Origin: Geodermatophilus marinus
Lineage (GTDB): Bacteria > Actinomycetota > Actinomycetes > Mycobacteriales > Geodermatophilaceae
Direction: 5' to 3'
Length of the DNA: 64,000 nt
Assembly (NCBI RefSeq): GCF_003428645.1
Contig: NZ_QVQH01000005.1
Span: forward strand, 62,001-126,000
The notes under the pieces were generated by a model. The model saw only the letters and a list, made by a program, of their open reading frames with translations. It had not been told where the DNA came from and did no database searches. How positions within the stretch are numbered: position 1 is the stretch's first letter; each line of letters opens with the position of its first letter. This document shows positions 8,721-15,417 of the stretch, in pieces. A program made the translations under genes and the position numbers.

Positions 8721-8743
8721 CTGTCGGCGGGCCGTGCCACGCT
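8721..8743 (+). promoter_or_regulatory. weak PafBC-like damage promoter candidate upstream of recD2
   Basis: CTGTCGGCG, 8 bases, then CACGCT resembles the mycobacterial RecA-independent damage promoter TTGTCRGTG-N8-TAnnnT at 7 of 9 and 2 of 3 defined positions, with exact spacing, 36 bases before the RecD2 start. In GC-rich DNA this quality of match can arise by chance. Confidence 0.25.
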
Positions 8744-8778
8744 CGGGACGGCGGGAACCGCGGAGGCGAGGGGCGGCG

Positions 8779-11028
8779 GTGGAGCAGGCACGGAGCGGGG
8801 CGGTCCTCGAGGCGACGCTGGAGCGGATCACCTTCGCCAACCCGCAGACCGGCTACACCGTGGCCCGGGTGGACACCGGCCGCGGCGGTGACCTGGTGAC
8901 CGTGGTGGGCTCGCTGCTCGGCGCGCAACCGGGGGAGACGCTGCGGCTGCGGGGGCGGTGGGGGGCGCACCCGCAGTACGGCCGCCAGTTCCAGGTCGAG
9001 GACTACCGCACGGTGCTGCCGGCCACGGTGCAGGGCATCCGCCGCTACCTGGGCTCGGGGCTGGTCAAGGGCATCGGCCCGCGGCTGGCCGAGCGGATCG
9101 TCGACCACTTCGGCACCGACGCGCTCCGGGTGATCGAGGAGGCGCCGGCCCGGTTGGCCGAGGTGCCGAACCTCGGCCCGAAGCGGACCCGGCTCATCAC
9201 CGCGGCCTGGGAGGAGCAGCGGGCCATCAAGGAGGTGATGGTCTTCCTGCAGGGCGTGGGCGTGTCGACCTCGCTGGCCGTGCGCATCTTCCGGCGGTAC
9301 GGCGACGCCTCGATCGGCGTGGTCCGCACCGAGCCCTACCGCCTCGCCGCCGAGGTGTGGGGCATCGGTTTCCGGACCGCCGACACCATCGCGGCCGCGG
9401 TGGGGATCCCGCACGACAGCACGCAGCGGGTCGAGGCGGGGCTGCAGTTCGTGCTCTCCGAGGCGACCGGGCAGGGGCACTGCTTCCTGCCCGAGGAGCA
9501 CCTCGTCGCCCAGGCCGTCGAGATCCTGCAGGTCCCGGCCGGCCTGGTGGGCCACTGCCTGGCCCTGCTGGTCGCCGAGCAGGGGGTGATCCGCGAGGAG
9601 CTCCCCGGTGCGCACGGGGAGCCGACGGTGGCGTACTACCTGGTCCCGTTCCACCGGGCCGAGGTCTCGCTCGCCGCCGGGCTGCGGCGGCTGGCCGATG
9701 CCGACGCCGACCGGATGCGGGGCTTCGCCGCCGTGGACTGGGACGCCGCCCTGGGCTGGCTGCACCGGCGCACGGGCGTGCAGCTGGCGCCCGGCCAGCG
9801 GGAGGCGGTGCGCCTGGCGCTGACCGAGCGGGTCGCCGTCCTCACCGGTGGCCCCGGCTGCGGCAAGAGCTTCACGGTCCGCTCCATCGTCACCCTGGCC
9901 GCGGCCAAGGGGGCGCGGATCCTGCTCGCCGCCCCCACCGGCCGGGCGGCCAAGCGGCTGACCGAGCTGACCGGGGTCGACGCGGTGACGGTGCACCGGC
10001 TGCTGGAGCTGCGGCCGGGCGGGGACGCCGCCTTCGACCGGGAGCGGCCGCTGCAGGCCGACCTGGTCGTGGTCGACGAGTCCTCGATGCTGGACCTCCT
10101 GCTGGCCAACAAGCTGGTGCGGGCCGTCCCGCCGGGGGCGCACCTGCTGCTGGTGGGGGACGTCGACCAGCTGCCCTCGGTCGGCGCCGGCCAGGTGCTG
10201 CGTGACCTGCTCGCCGACGGCACCCCGGTCCCGCACGTGCGCCTGACGCAGGTCTTCCGCCAGGCCAGCCGGTCGGGGGTGGTGACCAACGCCCACCGGA
10301 TCAACGCCGGCCGCCCGCCCCAGGTGCGCGGCCTGGACGACTTCTTCCTGTTCAGCACCGACGACGCCGAGGAGGCCGCCCGCCTCACCGTGGACGTCGT
10401 CGTCCGCCGCATCCCGGTCCGGTTCGGCCTCGACCCCCGCCGGGACGTCCAGGTGCTGACGCCGGTGCACCGCGGTCCGGCCGGCGCCGTGGCGCTCAAC
10501 GAGCTCCTGCAGGAGGCGCTGACCCCGGCCGGCCCCGACCGGCCCGAGAAGCGCTTCGGCGGCCGGGTGTTCCGGGTCGGGGACAAGGTCAGCCAGATCC
10601 GCAACGACTACGACAAGGGCAGGAACGGCGTCTTCAACGGCACCCAGGGGGTCGTCACCGCCGTCGACCCCGTCGAGCAGACCGTCACCGTCGTCACCGA
10701 CGAGGACGAGACCATCGCGTACGACTTCGCCGAGCTCGACGAGCTGGTGCACGCCTACGCCGTCACCGTGCACCGCTCCCAGGGCAGCGAGTACCCCTGC
10801 GTCGTCGTCCCGCTGACGACCAGCGCCTGGATGATGCTGCAGCGCAACCTCCTCTACACCGCCGTCACCCGCGCCAAGCAGCTGGTCGTCCTGGTCGGCT
10901 CGCCGCGGGCGCTCGCCCAGGCCGTGCGCGCCGGCGGCTCCGGGCGCCGGCACACCGCCCTCGCCCACCGCCTCCGCGGGGACCCGGGCCGCACCCGCGC
11001 CGCGCCCGCCGTACTGGCCGCCGGGTAG
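8779..11028 (+). CDS. recD2: RecD2-type ATP-dependent DNA helicase
   Basis: A 749-residue SF1B 5'-3' helicase of the RecD/TraA family that works without RecBC, in repair and recombination. The N-terminal extension typical of RecD2 (about residues 1-330) has an OB-like part (TFANPQTGYTVARVDTG) and helix-hairpin-helix segments (LVKGIGPRLAERIVDHFG, LAEVPNLGPKRTRLITAAW). The motor follows: Walker A GGPGCGKSFT at about residues 357-366, motif II VVVDESSMLD near 430, motif III LLLVGDVDQLPSVGAGQVL, and motif VI with VTVHRSQGSEYPCVVVPL near 660-677. I start at the GTG at 8779 after GGAGG, because upstream residues in frame overlap the divergent SSB promoter region. Its neighbourhood is rich in repair genes. 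Confidence 0.93.
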   Translation: MEQARSGAVLEATLERITFANPQTGYTVARVDTGRGGDLVTVVGSLLGAQPGETLRLRGRWGAHPQYGRQFQVEDYRTVLPATVQGIRRYLGSGLVKGIGPRLAERIVDHFGTDALRVIEEAPARLAEVPNLGPKRTRLITAAWEEQRAIKEVMVFLQGVGVSTSLAVRIFRRYGDASIGVVRTEPYRLAAEVWGIGFRTADTIAAAVGIPHDSTQRVEAGLQFVLSEATGQGHCFLPEEHLVAQAVEILQVPAGLVGHCLALLVAEQGVIREELPGAHGEPTVAYYLVPFHRAEVSLAAGLRRLADADADRMRGFAAVDWDAALGWLHRRTGVQLAPGQREAVRLALTERVAVLTGGPGCGKSFTVRSIVTLAAAKGARILLAAPTGRAAKRLTELTGVDAVTVHRLLELRPGGDAAFDRERPLQADLVVVDESSMLDLLLANKLVRAVPPGAHLLLVGDVDQLPSVGAGQVLRDLLADGTPVPHVRLTQVFRQASRSGVVTNAHRINAGRPPQVRGLDDFFLFSTDDAEEAARLTVDVVVRRIPVRFGLDPRRDVQVLTPVHRGPAGAVALNELLQEALTPAGPDRPEKRFGGRVFRVGDKVSQIRNDYDKGRNGVFNGTQGVVTAVDPVEQTVTVVTDEDETIAYDFAELDELVHAYAVTVHRSQGSEYPCVVVPLTTSAWMMLQRNLLYTAVTRAKQLVVLVGSPRALAQAVRAGGSGRRHTALAHRLRGDPGRTRAAPAVLAAG

Positions 11029-11147
11029 GACGGCGCCGCGGGCCATTGCCGAGGACCCTGCACGTGCCGGGATGTCACGAACGCGGTGCCGGCTCCGTCC
11101 CGGGGGCAGCGGTGGCCACGCCAGGCCGCGCGACGAAGGAGGACACC

Positions 11148-11588
11148 ATGACGATCCAGCGGATGGACCACGTGAGCGTCGTCGTCGACGACCTCGAGGC
11201 CGCCAAGGCCTTCTTCGTCGAGCTCGGCATGGAGCTGGAGGGCGAGGCGCCGATCGAGGGACGGTGGGTGGACCGCGTCAACGGGCTCGACGGCGTCCGC
11301 GTCGACGTCGCGATGATGCGGACCCCCGACGGCCACGGCCGGCTCGAGCTGACGAAGTTCCACTCCCCGGAGGCGGTCCGCGCCGAGCCGGAGGACGCAC
11401 TGGGGAACACGCTGGGCCTGCGCAGCATCATGTTCGCCGTCGACGACGTCGACGCCGCTGTCGCCGCCCTGCGGGCCCAGGGCGCGAAGCTCGTCGGAGA
11501 GGTGGCGCAGTACCAGGACAGCCACCGGCTCTGCTACGTCCGCGGCCCCGCCGGGATCATCGTCGCGTTGGCCGAGCAGCTCGGCTGA
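11148..11588 (+). CDS. VOC/glyoxalase-fold protein
   Basis: A 146-residue vicinal-oxygen-chelate protein with two beta-alpha-beta modules: the first begins MDHVSVVVDDLEAAKAFFVE, the second LRSIMFAVDDVDAAVAALRA. Metal-ligand positions appear as H8 in the first strand, E near residue 66 (GRLELTKF) and a C-terminal segment GIIVALAEQ where the family often has another Glu. The enzyme could be a glyoxalase, dioxygenase or resistance-type binding protein; sequence alone does not settle this. ATG follows an excellent GAAGGAGG. It converges with the 13E12 gene, leaving only 6 bases between stops. Confidence 0.85.
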   Translation: MTIQRMDHVSVVVDDLEAAKAFFVELGMELEGEAPIEGRWVDRVNGLDGVRVDVAMMRTPDGHGRLELTKFHSPEAVRAEPEDALGNTLGLRSIMFAVDDVDAAVAALRAQGAKLVGEVAQYQDSHRLCYVRGPAGIIVALAEQLG

Positions 11589-11594
11589 CGGCGG

Positions 11595-13103
11595 TCAGAA
11601 CGGTGGCGGGTCGTCGTCCGGGGGCGGGTCGCTCGATGGCGTCGGCGTCGGTGTCGGCGTCGGTGGCGGCGGCTCGGGTGCGGGTGGCCGAAGGCCGGGC
11701 GGTCGGGTGGTGCGGGTGACCCCCGACGGTGTGGTCACGTGCAGCGTGCCGTCGGCCTCTATCACGAACCGCCAGCCGCGGGCCAGCGTCTTGAGCCGGT
11801 GGTGGCTGCGGCACAGGCAGCAGAGGTTGGTGCAGTCGGTCGCCCCGCCGCAGGCGTGGGGGACGACGTGGTCGTGGTCGGCCCAGCCCGCGCGCCGGCC
11901 GCAGTTGGGGAAGCGGCAGGTGCGGTCGCGCACGTCGACGAACGCGGACTGGGCGGCGGTCGGCGCGTACGCCGCGGTCGCCACCGGGCGCCCCAGTACC
12001 GCGCACCCGCAGTCGCCGTCGGGGTGCCGGCGGCAGCCGGACCGGGCCAGCCGCTCGAGCTGCTCCGGGGTGGTGGTGGCCAGCAGGCGCCCGTCGGCGC
12101 CGGTGAGGGCGAGGCGCAGCGCCCCGCCCTCGGGCGCGCAGAGGCCGAGGGCTCCGATGCGGGCCGCCAGCTCGCGCACGTGGGCGGCGGTGATCGGCAG
12201 GCCGTCGACCTCGCCCGGCGTGGCCGCGGTGCCCTCGAGGGCGGTCAGCGCGGCGGTGATCGTCACCGCCGCCGTGACCCCGGGCAGCCCGGAGCCCCCG
12301 GGGCGGCGCAGGAGCACGGAGAAGACCTCGGCCCGGACCTGACCGATCGGGCGGGGGTCGCCGTCGGCCTTGGCCATCTCCGCCAGCCGGTTGATCACGT
12401 CGTAGGCCTCGGCGACCTCGTCCGTGGGCAGATCGGCCGCCAGCGTGCTCATGCCCTCCCGGTGCGAGGGGTGGGCGCGGACGTCGGCCTGCCGCTGCGC
12501 GTCCTCGCGGCGCGCATCCACGGCGTCGGCGTCCAGCTCCAGGAGCAGCGCCAGGGCGCGGCGCCGCAACCGCCCGGTCGACAGCTGAGCGGCCTCGGGG
12601 AGCAGCCGGGACTCGACCTGCCGGGCGACGGCCGGCGTCGTGTGCTGCAGCACGTCGACGAGCACCTTCGCGCGGGCCTCGTCGAGCGCGCCGGCGGCCA
12701 TCGCGGCCCAGGTGCCGGGCAGGCTCTCCCGGTAGGTCCAGGCGCGCTGCGCGACGTGCGACGCGGTGCCGCGGCCGCAGTTGAGCACGACCGCCAGCTC
12801 GGCGGGGAAGAACTCCGACACGCCGGGCAGCTCGGTGTCGGGCGCCCACGAGCCCGTGCGCGCGCCGGGGTGGCCCGGCGGCGGGTCGGCCGTGTCGGGG
12901 GTGTCGTCGGCCAGGCCCAGGACGAGCTCGGCCTCGTAGGCGGCCTCCATCGCCTTGCGGGCCTGCACCCGCTGCAACTCGGCGGCCTTCTGCTCGCGGC
13001 TCAGCAGCGCCACGGGCAGCCGAGCGCTGGTCGGCGGCAGCTCGAGCAGCCGGCCGACCAGCGCTGCCTCGAGCGGTGAGGGCGCGGTGCCGGCCGGTGT
13101 CAT
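11595..13103 (-). CDS. DUF222/13E12-family HNH endonuclease-like protein (copy 1)
   Basis: A 502-residue member of the actinobacterial 13E12 family: an N-terminal helical DUF222 domain (about residues 50-300, including ARKAMEAAYEAELVLG) and a C-terminal HNH nuclease domain (about 385-440) with CRFPNCGRRAGWADHDHVVP and CCLCRSHHRLKT, keeping the zinc Cys pairs and the catalytic DHDH. The tail is a Pro/Thr/Asp-rich repeat (PPPPTPTPTPTPSSD). The family is often found in many copies and next to introns or repeats, and its function is unknown. The ATG lies 7 bases after a -10-like TAGCTT, so the mRNA is probably leaderless. A second, more divergent copy is at 34846-37065. Confidence 0.9.
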   Translation of the reverse strand: MTPAGTAPSPLEAALVGRLLELPPTSARLPVALLSREQKAAELQRVQARKAMEAAYEAELVLGLADDTPDTADPPPGHPGARTGSWAPDTELPGVSEFFPAELAVVLNCGRGTASHVAQRAWTYRESLPGTWAAMAAGALDEARAKVLVDVLQHTTPAVARQVESRLLPEAAQLSTGRLRRRALALLLELDADAVDARREDAQRQADVRAHPSHREGMSTLAADLPTDEVAEAYDVINRLAEMAKADGDPRPIGQVRAEVFSVLLRRPGGSGLPGVTAAVTITAALTALEGTAATPGEVDGLPITAAHVRELAARIGALGLCAPEGGALRLALTGADGRLLATTTPEQLERLARSGCRRHPDGDCGCAVLGRPVATAAYAPTAAQSAFVDVRDRTCRFPNCGRRAGWADHDHVVPHACGGATDCTNLCCLCRSHHRLKTLARGWRFVIEADGTLHVTTPSGVTRTTRPPGLRPPAPEPPPPTPTPTPTPSSDPPPDDDPPPF

Positions 13104-13109
13104 GCCCCG

Positions 13110-13131
13110 AAGCTACGGGCGGGGTACGACA
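13110..13131 (-). promoter_or_regulatory. leaderless promoter of the first 13E12 gene, PafBC-like layout
   Basis: Read leftward: TGTC, 12 bases, then TAGCTT, with the ATG 7 bases after the -10. The spacing from TGTC to TAnnnT is that of the PafBC-dependent damage promoter, though the RGTG part matches poorly. The promoter of the Sak4-like gene at 15356-15378 shares TGTC, GTACCCC and CCGTAGCTTC with it. Confidence 0.4.
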
Positions 13132-13221
13132 GTTCCGGGGGGTGAGCGGGACTTTCTCAACCGGCCCTCGGGCCTGCGGACCGGCGCCGCGGCGATCCGA
13201 CCACCCGGTGGGCGCCGTGGA

Positions 13222-13497
13222 CTACGCCGGGCCCGGCTGCCGGCTCTTCCACTCCCGGTACTGCGCCCGCATGCAGTGCCCGCACGGCCGGTAGCCGGCC
13301 GCGGTGGCCGTCTCCTCGTCGGCGAAGAAGACGCGGATCCGCTCGTAGCCCCGGCCGAGGGCACGACGAGCGCTCCAGCAGTCGAGCCGCCCGTAGATCC
13401 GCAGCCTCGAGTTGCCGCCCAGCGTGCCGCGGTGCTCGCTGGCGTAGGGCCGGCCGTCGGCGCCGAGGAGGGTGTACACGGGGCGATCCTGCGGCAC
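13222..13497 (-). CDS. stand-alone Ada-like zinc-domain protein lacking the methyl-acceptor cysteine
   Basis: A 91-residue protein resembling the N-terminal zinc domain of the Ada DNA-repair regulator. The alignment anchors are IYGRLDCWSARRAL against Ada's IFCRPSCRARHAL, and the C-terminal GYRPCGHC against Ada's GFRPCKRC. Three cysteines fit the Ada zinc ligands (C40, C72, C75). The position of Ada Cys38, which accepts the methyl group from phosphotriesters, is Gly36. It is therefore unlikely to repair phosphotriesters the way Ada does, and may instead bind DNA or another metal. It lies just downstream, on the same strand, of the alkyltransferase/sigma operon (125-base gap), which strengthens the Ada link. 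ATG start; the ribosome site is not strong. Confidence 0.65.
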   Translation of the reverse strand: MPQDRPVYTLLGADGRPYASEHRGTLGGNSRLRIYGRLDCWSARRALGRGYERIRVFFADEETATAAGYRPCGHCMRAQYREWKSRQPGPA

Positions 13498-13622
13498 GCC
13501 TCCCCGCCGCGCCGAGGAGGACGAGGCCGGGGGAGTGCCGCACCCGCGAACGCACCGTGCTCACCCGGTGCCGCATCGGACCGGCCGGCGCCCGGGCCGC
13601 CCGGCCGCGTCCACGCGGTCCC

Positions 13623-14189
13623 TCATGCCGCCGCCTCCAGGCCGAGCAGCGTCCGCTTGGCCGCGACGCCGCCCACGTAGCTGCCGAGCGCACCGTCGCT
13701 GCGCACCACCCGGTGGCAGGGGACGACGACCGGGAGCGGGTTGGTCGCGCACGCCGTCCCCACCGCGCGCACCGCCCGCGGGCTGCCGGCGGCCGCCGCC
13801 AGGGCGGCGTAGCTGGCCGTCGTCCCGTAGCCGATCTCGCGCAGCCGGGCCAGCACGTCGCGGCGGAACCCGGCCGACAGCCGCAGGTCCAGCGGTAGGT
13901 CGAAGGCGCGGCGCCCGCCGGCGAAGTACTCCTCGAGCTGCCGGACGGCGGGGTCGAGCCGGGCCGGTGCCCGCAGCAGGCGCGGGCTGATCCGGTCGGC
14001 GAGGGACTGCAGGACGGCGTCGTGGTCCTCGGCGGCGTACGCCACCCGCACGAGGCCCCGGTCGGTGGCGGCCAGCAGCAGCGGCCCGACCGGGGTGTCC
14101 AGGGTCGTGAACGCGACGTCGAGCAGGCCGGCGTCGTCGGCGGCGGACGCCAGCCGCGCCGCCAGGCGGTCCAGGTCAGCGGTCGTCAT
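13623..14189 (-). CDS. ogt: methylated-DNA-[protein]-cysteine S-methyltransferase (first of two)
   Basis: O6-alkylguanine-DNA alkyltransferase of 188 residues that takes the alkyl group irreversibly onto Cys158 in VVPCHRV. The helix-turn-helix and arginine finger segment RAVGTACATNP precedes the active site. The beta-rich N-terminal domain begins near residue 25 (AFTTLDTPVGPLLLA), preceded by a 22-residue helical extension (LDRLAARLASAADDA) not usual for Ogt. The ATG lies inside the end of the sigma-factor gene (14-base overlap), so translation is coupled. The operon order is alkyltransferase 2, sigma factor, alkyltransferase 1. The extension might contact the sigma factor, but that is speculation. 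Confidence 0.92.
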   Translation of the reverse strand: MTTADLDRLAARLASAADDAGLLDVAFTTLDTPVGPLLLAATDRGLVRVAYAAEDHDAVLQSLADRISPRLLRAPARLDPAVRQLEEYFAGGRRAFDLPLDLRLSAGFRRDVLARLREIGYGTTASYAALAAAAGSPRAVRAVGTACATNPLPVVVPCHRVVRSDGALGSYVGGVAAKRTLLGLEAAA

Positions 14190-14664
14190 CGAGGGCTCCT
14201 CGGTAGGTGCGGCGCAACGCGGCGACGCCGTCGGCGGCCGCGCGGCGGGCGGCTTCGGGGGTGCCGCCCACGAGGGCGGCGATCTCGGCGTAGGGCAGGC
14301 CGGCGAGGTGGTGGTAGGCGACGGTCTGCCGCTGCTTCTCCGGCAGCGCGGCGAGCGCCGCCCACAGCTCGCCGTCCCGCTCCCCGGGCAGGCCGGTGGC
14401 GCTGGGCACCTCCGGCAGCTCGGCGACGGGGACGGCGCGGCGGGCCGCGGCGCGCAGCTGGTCGACCGCCTTGCGGTGCGCGATCGTCACCAGCCAGGCC
14501 TCGACGTCGCTGCCCGGCGGCAGCACGGGGTAGGCCCGCAGCGCCGCGAGGAACGTCTCGGACCAGGCGTCGTCGGCGGCGTCCGGGCCGACGACCGCGC
14601 GGCAGACCCGCAGGACCGCCGGCCCGTGCCGTCGCACGACCGCCTCGAACGGTTCGAGCCGCAC
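14176..14664 (-). CDS. ECF-like sigma-70 family RNA polymerase sigma factor
   Basis: A 162-residue small sigma factor. Region 2 covers about residues 5-75 (FEAVVRRHGPAVLRVCRAVV, then DVEAWLVTIAHRKAVDQLRA). Region 4 covers about 100-155 (LWAALAALPEKQRQTVAYHH, LPYAEIAALVGGTPEAARRA). The GTG start comes 1 base after the stop of one alkyltransferase gene, and its 3' end overlaps the next alkyltransferase gene by 14 bases. No anti-sigma factor is adjacent, so one of the alkyltransferases may supply the signal. Its natural target would include its own operon. Known: pairs of sigma-70-like genes and alkyltransferases occur in actinobacteria; the regulatory mechanism here is inference. Confidence 0.88.
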   Translation of the reverse strand: MRLEPFEAVVRRHGPAVLRVCRAVVGPDAADDAWSETFLAALRAYPVLPPGSDVEAWLVTIAHRKAVDQLRAAARRAVPVAELPEVPSATGLPGERDGELWAALAALPEKQRQTVAYHHLAGLPYAEIAALVGGTPEAARRAAADGVAALRRTYRGALDDDR

Positions 14665-14665
14665 G

Positions 14666-15151
14666 TCAGAACAGCCGGTGGTCGCGCTGCTCCAGGTCGA
14701 GCAGGAACCGCTTGCGGGCCAGCCCGCCGCCGAAGCCGACCAGGCTGCCGTCCGCGCCGATCACCCGGTGGCAGGGGACGACGATCGCCAGCGGGTTGCG
14801 ACCGTTCGCGGCCCCGACGGCCTGCGCCCCGCCGGGCTCGCCGACGGCCCGGGCGACGGCGCCGTAGGAGCGGGTCTCGCCGTAGGGGATGCGGGTCAGC
14901 TGCTCCCAGACGGCCAGCTCGAAGTCGCTGCCCACCGGCCGCAGCGGCAGGTCGAAGGCGGTCCGCTCGCCGGCGAGGTACTCGCCCAGCTGCCGGACGA
15001 CGTCGGCGAACCCCTCCCCGGACCGCTCGCCGACCTCGGCGTCCGCGAAGCGCCCGGGCGGCGACATGGCCAGCCGGACCAGCGCCCCGTCCTCCTGGAC
15101 GACGGTCAGCGGGCCGATCGGCGAGGGCACCACCGTGTGCGTCCTGCTCAT
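14666..15151 (-). CDS. ogt: methylated-DNA-[protein]-cysteine S-methyltransferase (second)
   Basis: A 161-residue O6-alkylguanine-DNA alkyltransferase with active-site Cys127 in IVVPCHRV and the conserved NGRNP before it. The arginine-finger position reads GGAQAVGAANG, with Gln in place of the Arg seen in its partner gene; this variant is frequent in one branch of Ogt proteins. It is only 28% or so alike by eye to the other copy, so the two are not a recent duplication. Starts at 15151, 15160 and 15166 are all possible; 15151 has GGAG upstream. First gene of the operon with the sigma factor and the other alkyltransferase, transcribed away from the Sak4-like gene. Confidence 0.9.
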   Translation of the reverse strand: MSRTHTVVPSPIGPLTVVQEDGALVRLAMSPPGRFADAEVGERSGEGFADVVRQLGEYLAGERTAFDLPLRPVGSDFELAVWEQLTRIPYGETRSYGAVARAVGEPGGAQAVGAANGRNPLAIVVPCHRVIGADGSLVGFGGGLARKRFLLDLEQRDHRLF

Positions 15152-15355
15152 CGTTCGCATCTCCATACCGGGTAGACGCCCCGGACCTCGTGATCGTGAG
15201 GTCGGGGGACGACATCTTCGGCTCCGCCGGGCACGACGCCGGCCCCGGTTACGCCGACAGCGAACACCCGACACGCCGGTGACGTCCTTGGCACGCTCCT
15301 GACCTGCGACGTCACCTCGGAGAGGTGGATGCGCTTGCGTCACGGCCGGATCTGT

Positions 15356-15378
15356 GTGTCAGTACCCCTCCGTAGCTT
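15356..15378 (+). promoter_or_regulatory. PafBC-like (RecA-independent) DNA-damage promoter
   Basis: GTGTCAGTA, 8 bases, TAGCTT. Compared with TTGTCRGTG-N8-TAnnnT it matches 7 of 9 positions in the upstream element, all three fixed positions in the -10, and has exact spacing. It lies 40 bases before the ATG of the Sak4-like gene, which would give a transcript start near 15385. Seen directly; PafBC control is inferred from the mycobacterial motif. Confidence 0.55.
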
Positions 15379-15417
15379 CCGGATCGACATCTTCCCCATG
15401 TCGACGAGGAGTTCACC

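Noticed and set aside
14644-14658. CTCGAAC-G-GTTCGAG as a LexA box
   Set aside because: The half-sites are 1 base apart instead of 4, and it lies in coding sequence; kept only as an inverted repeat.
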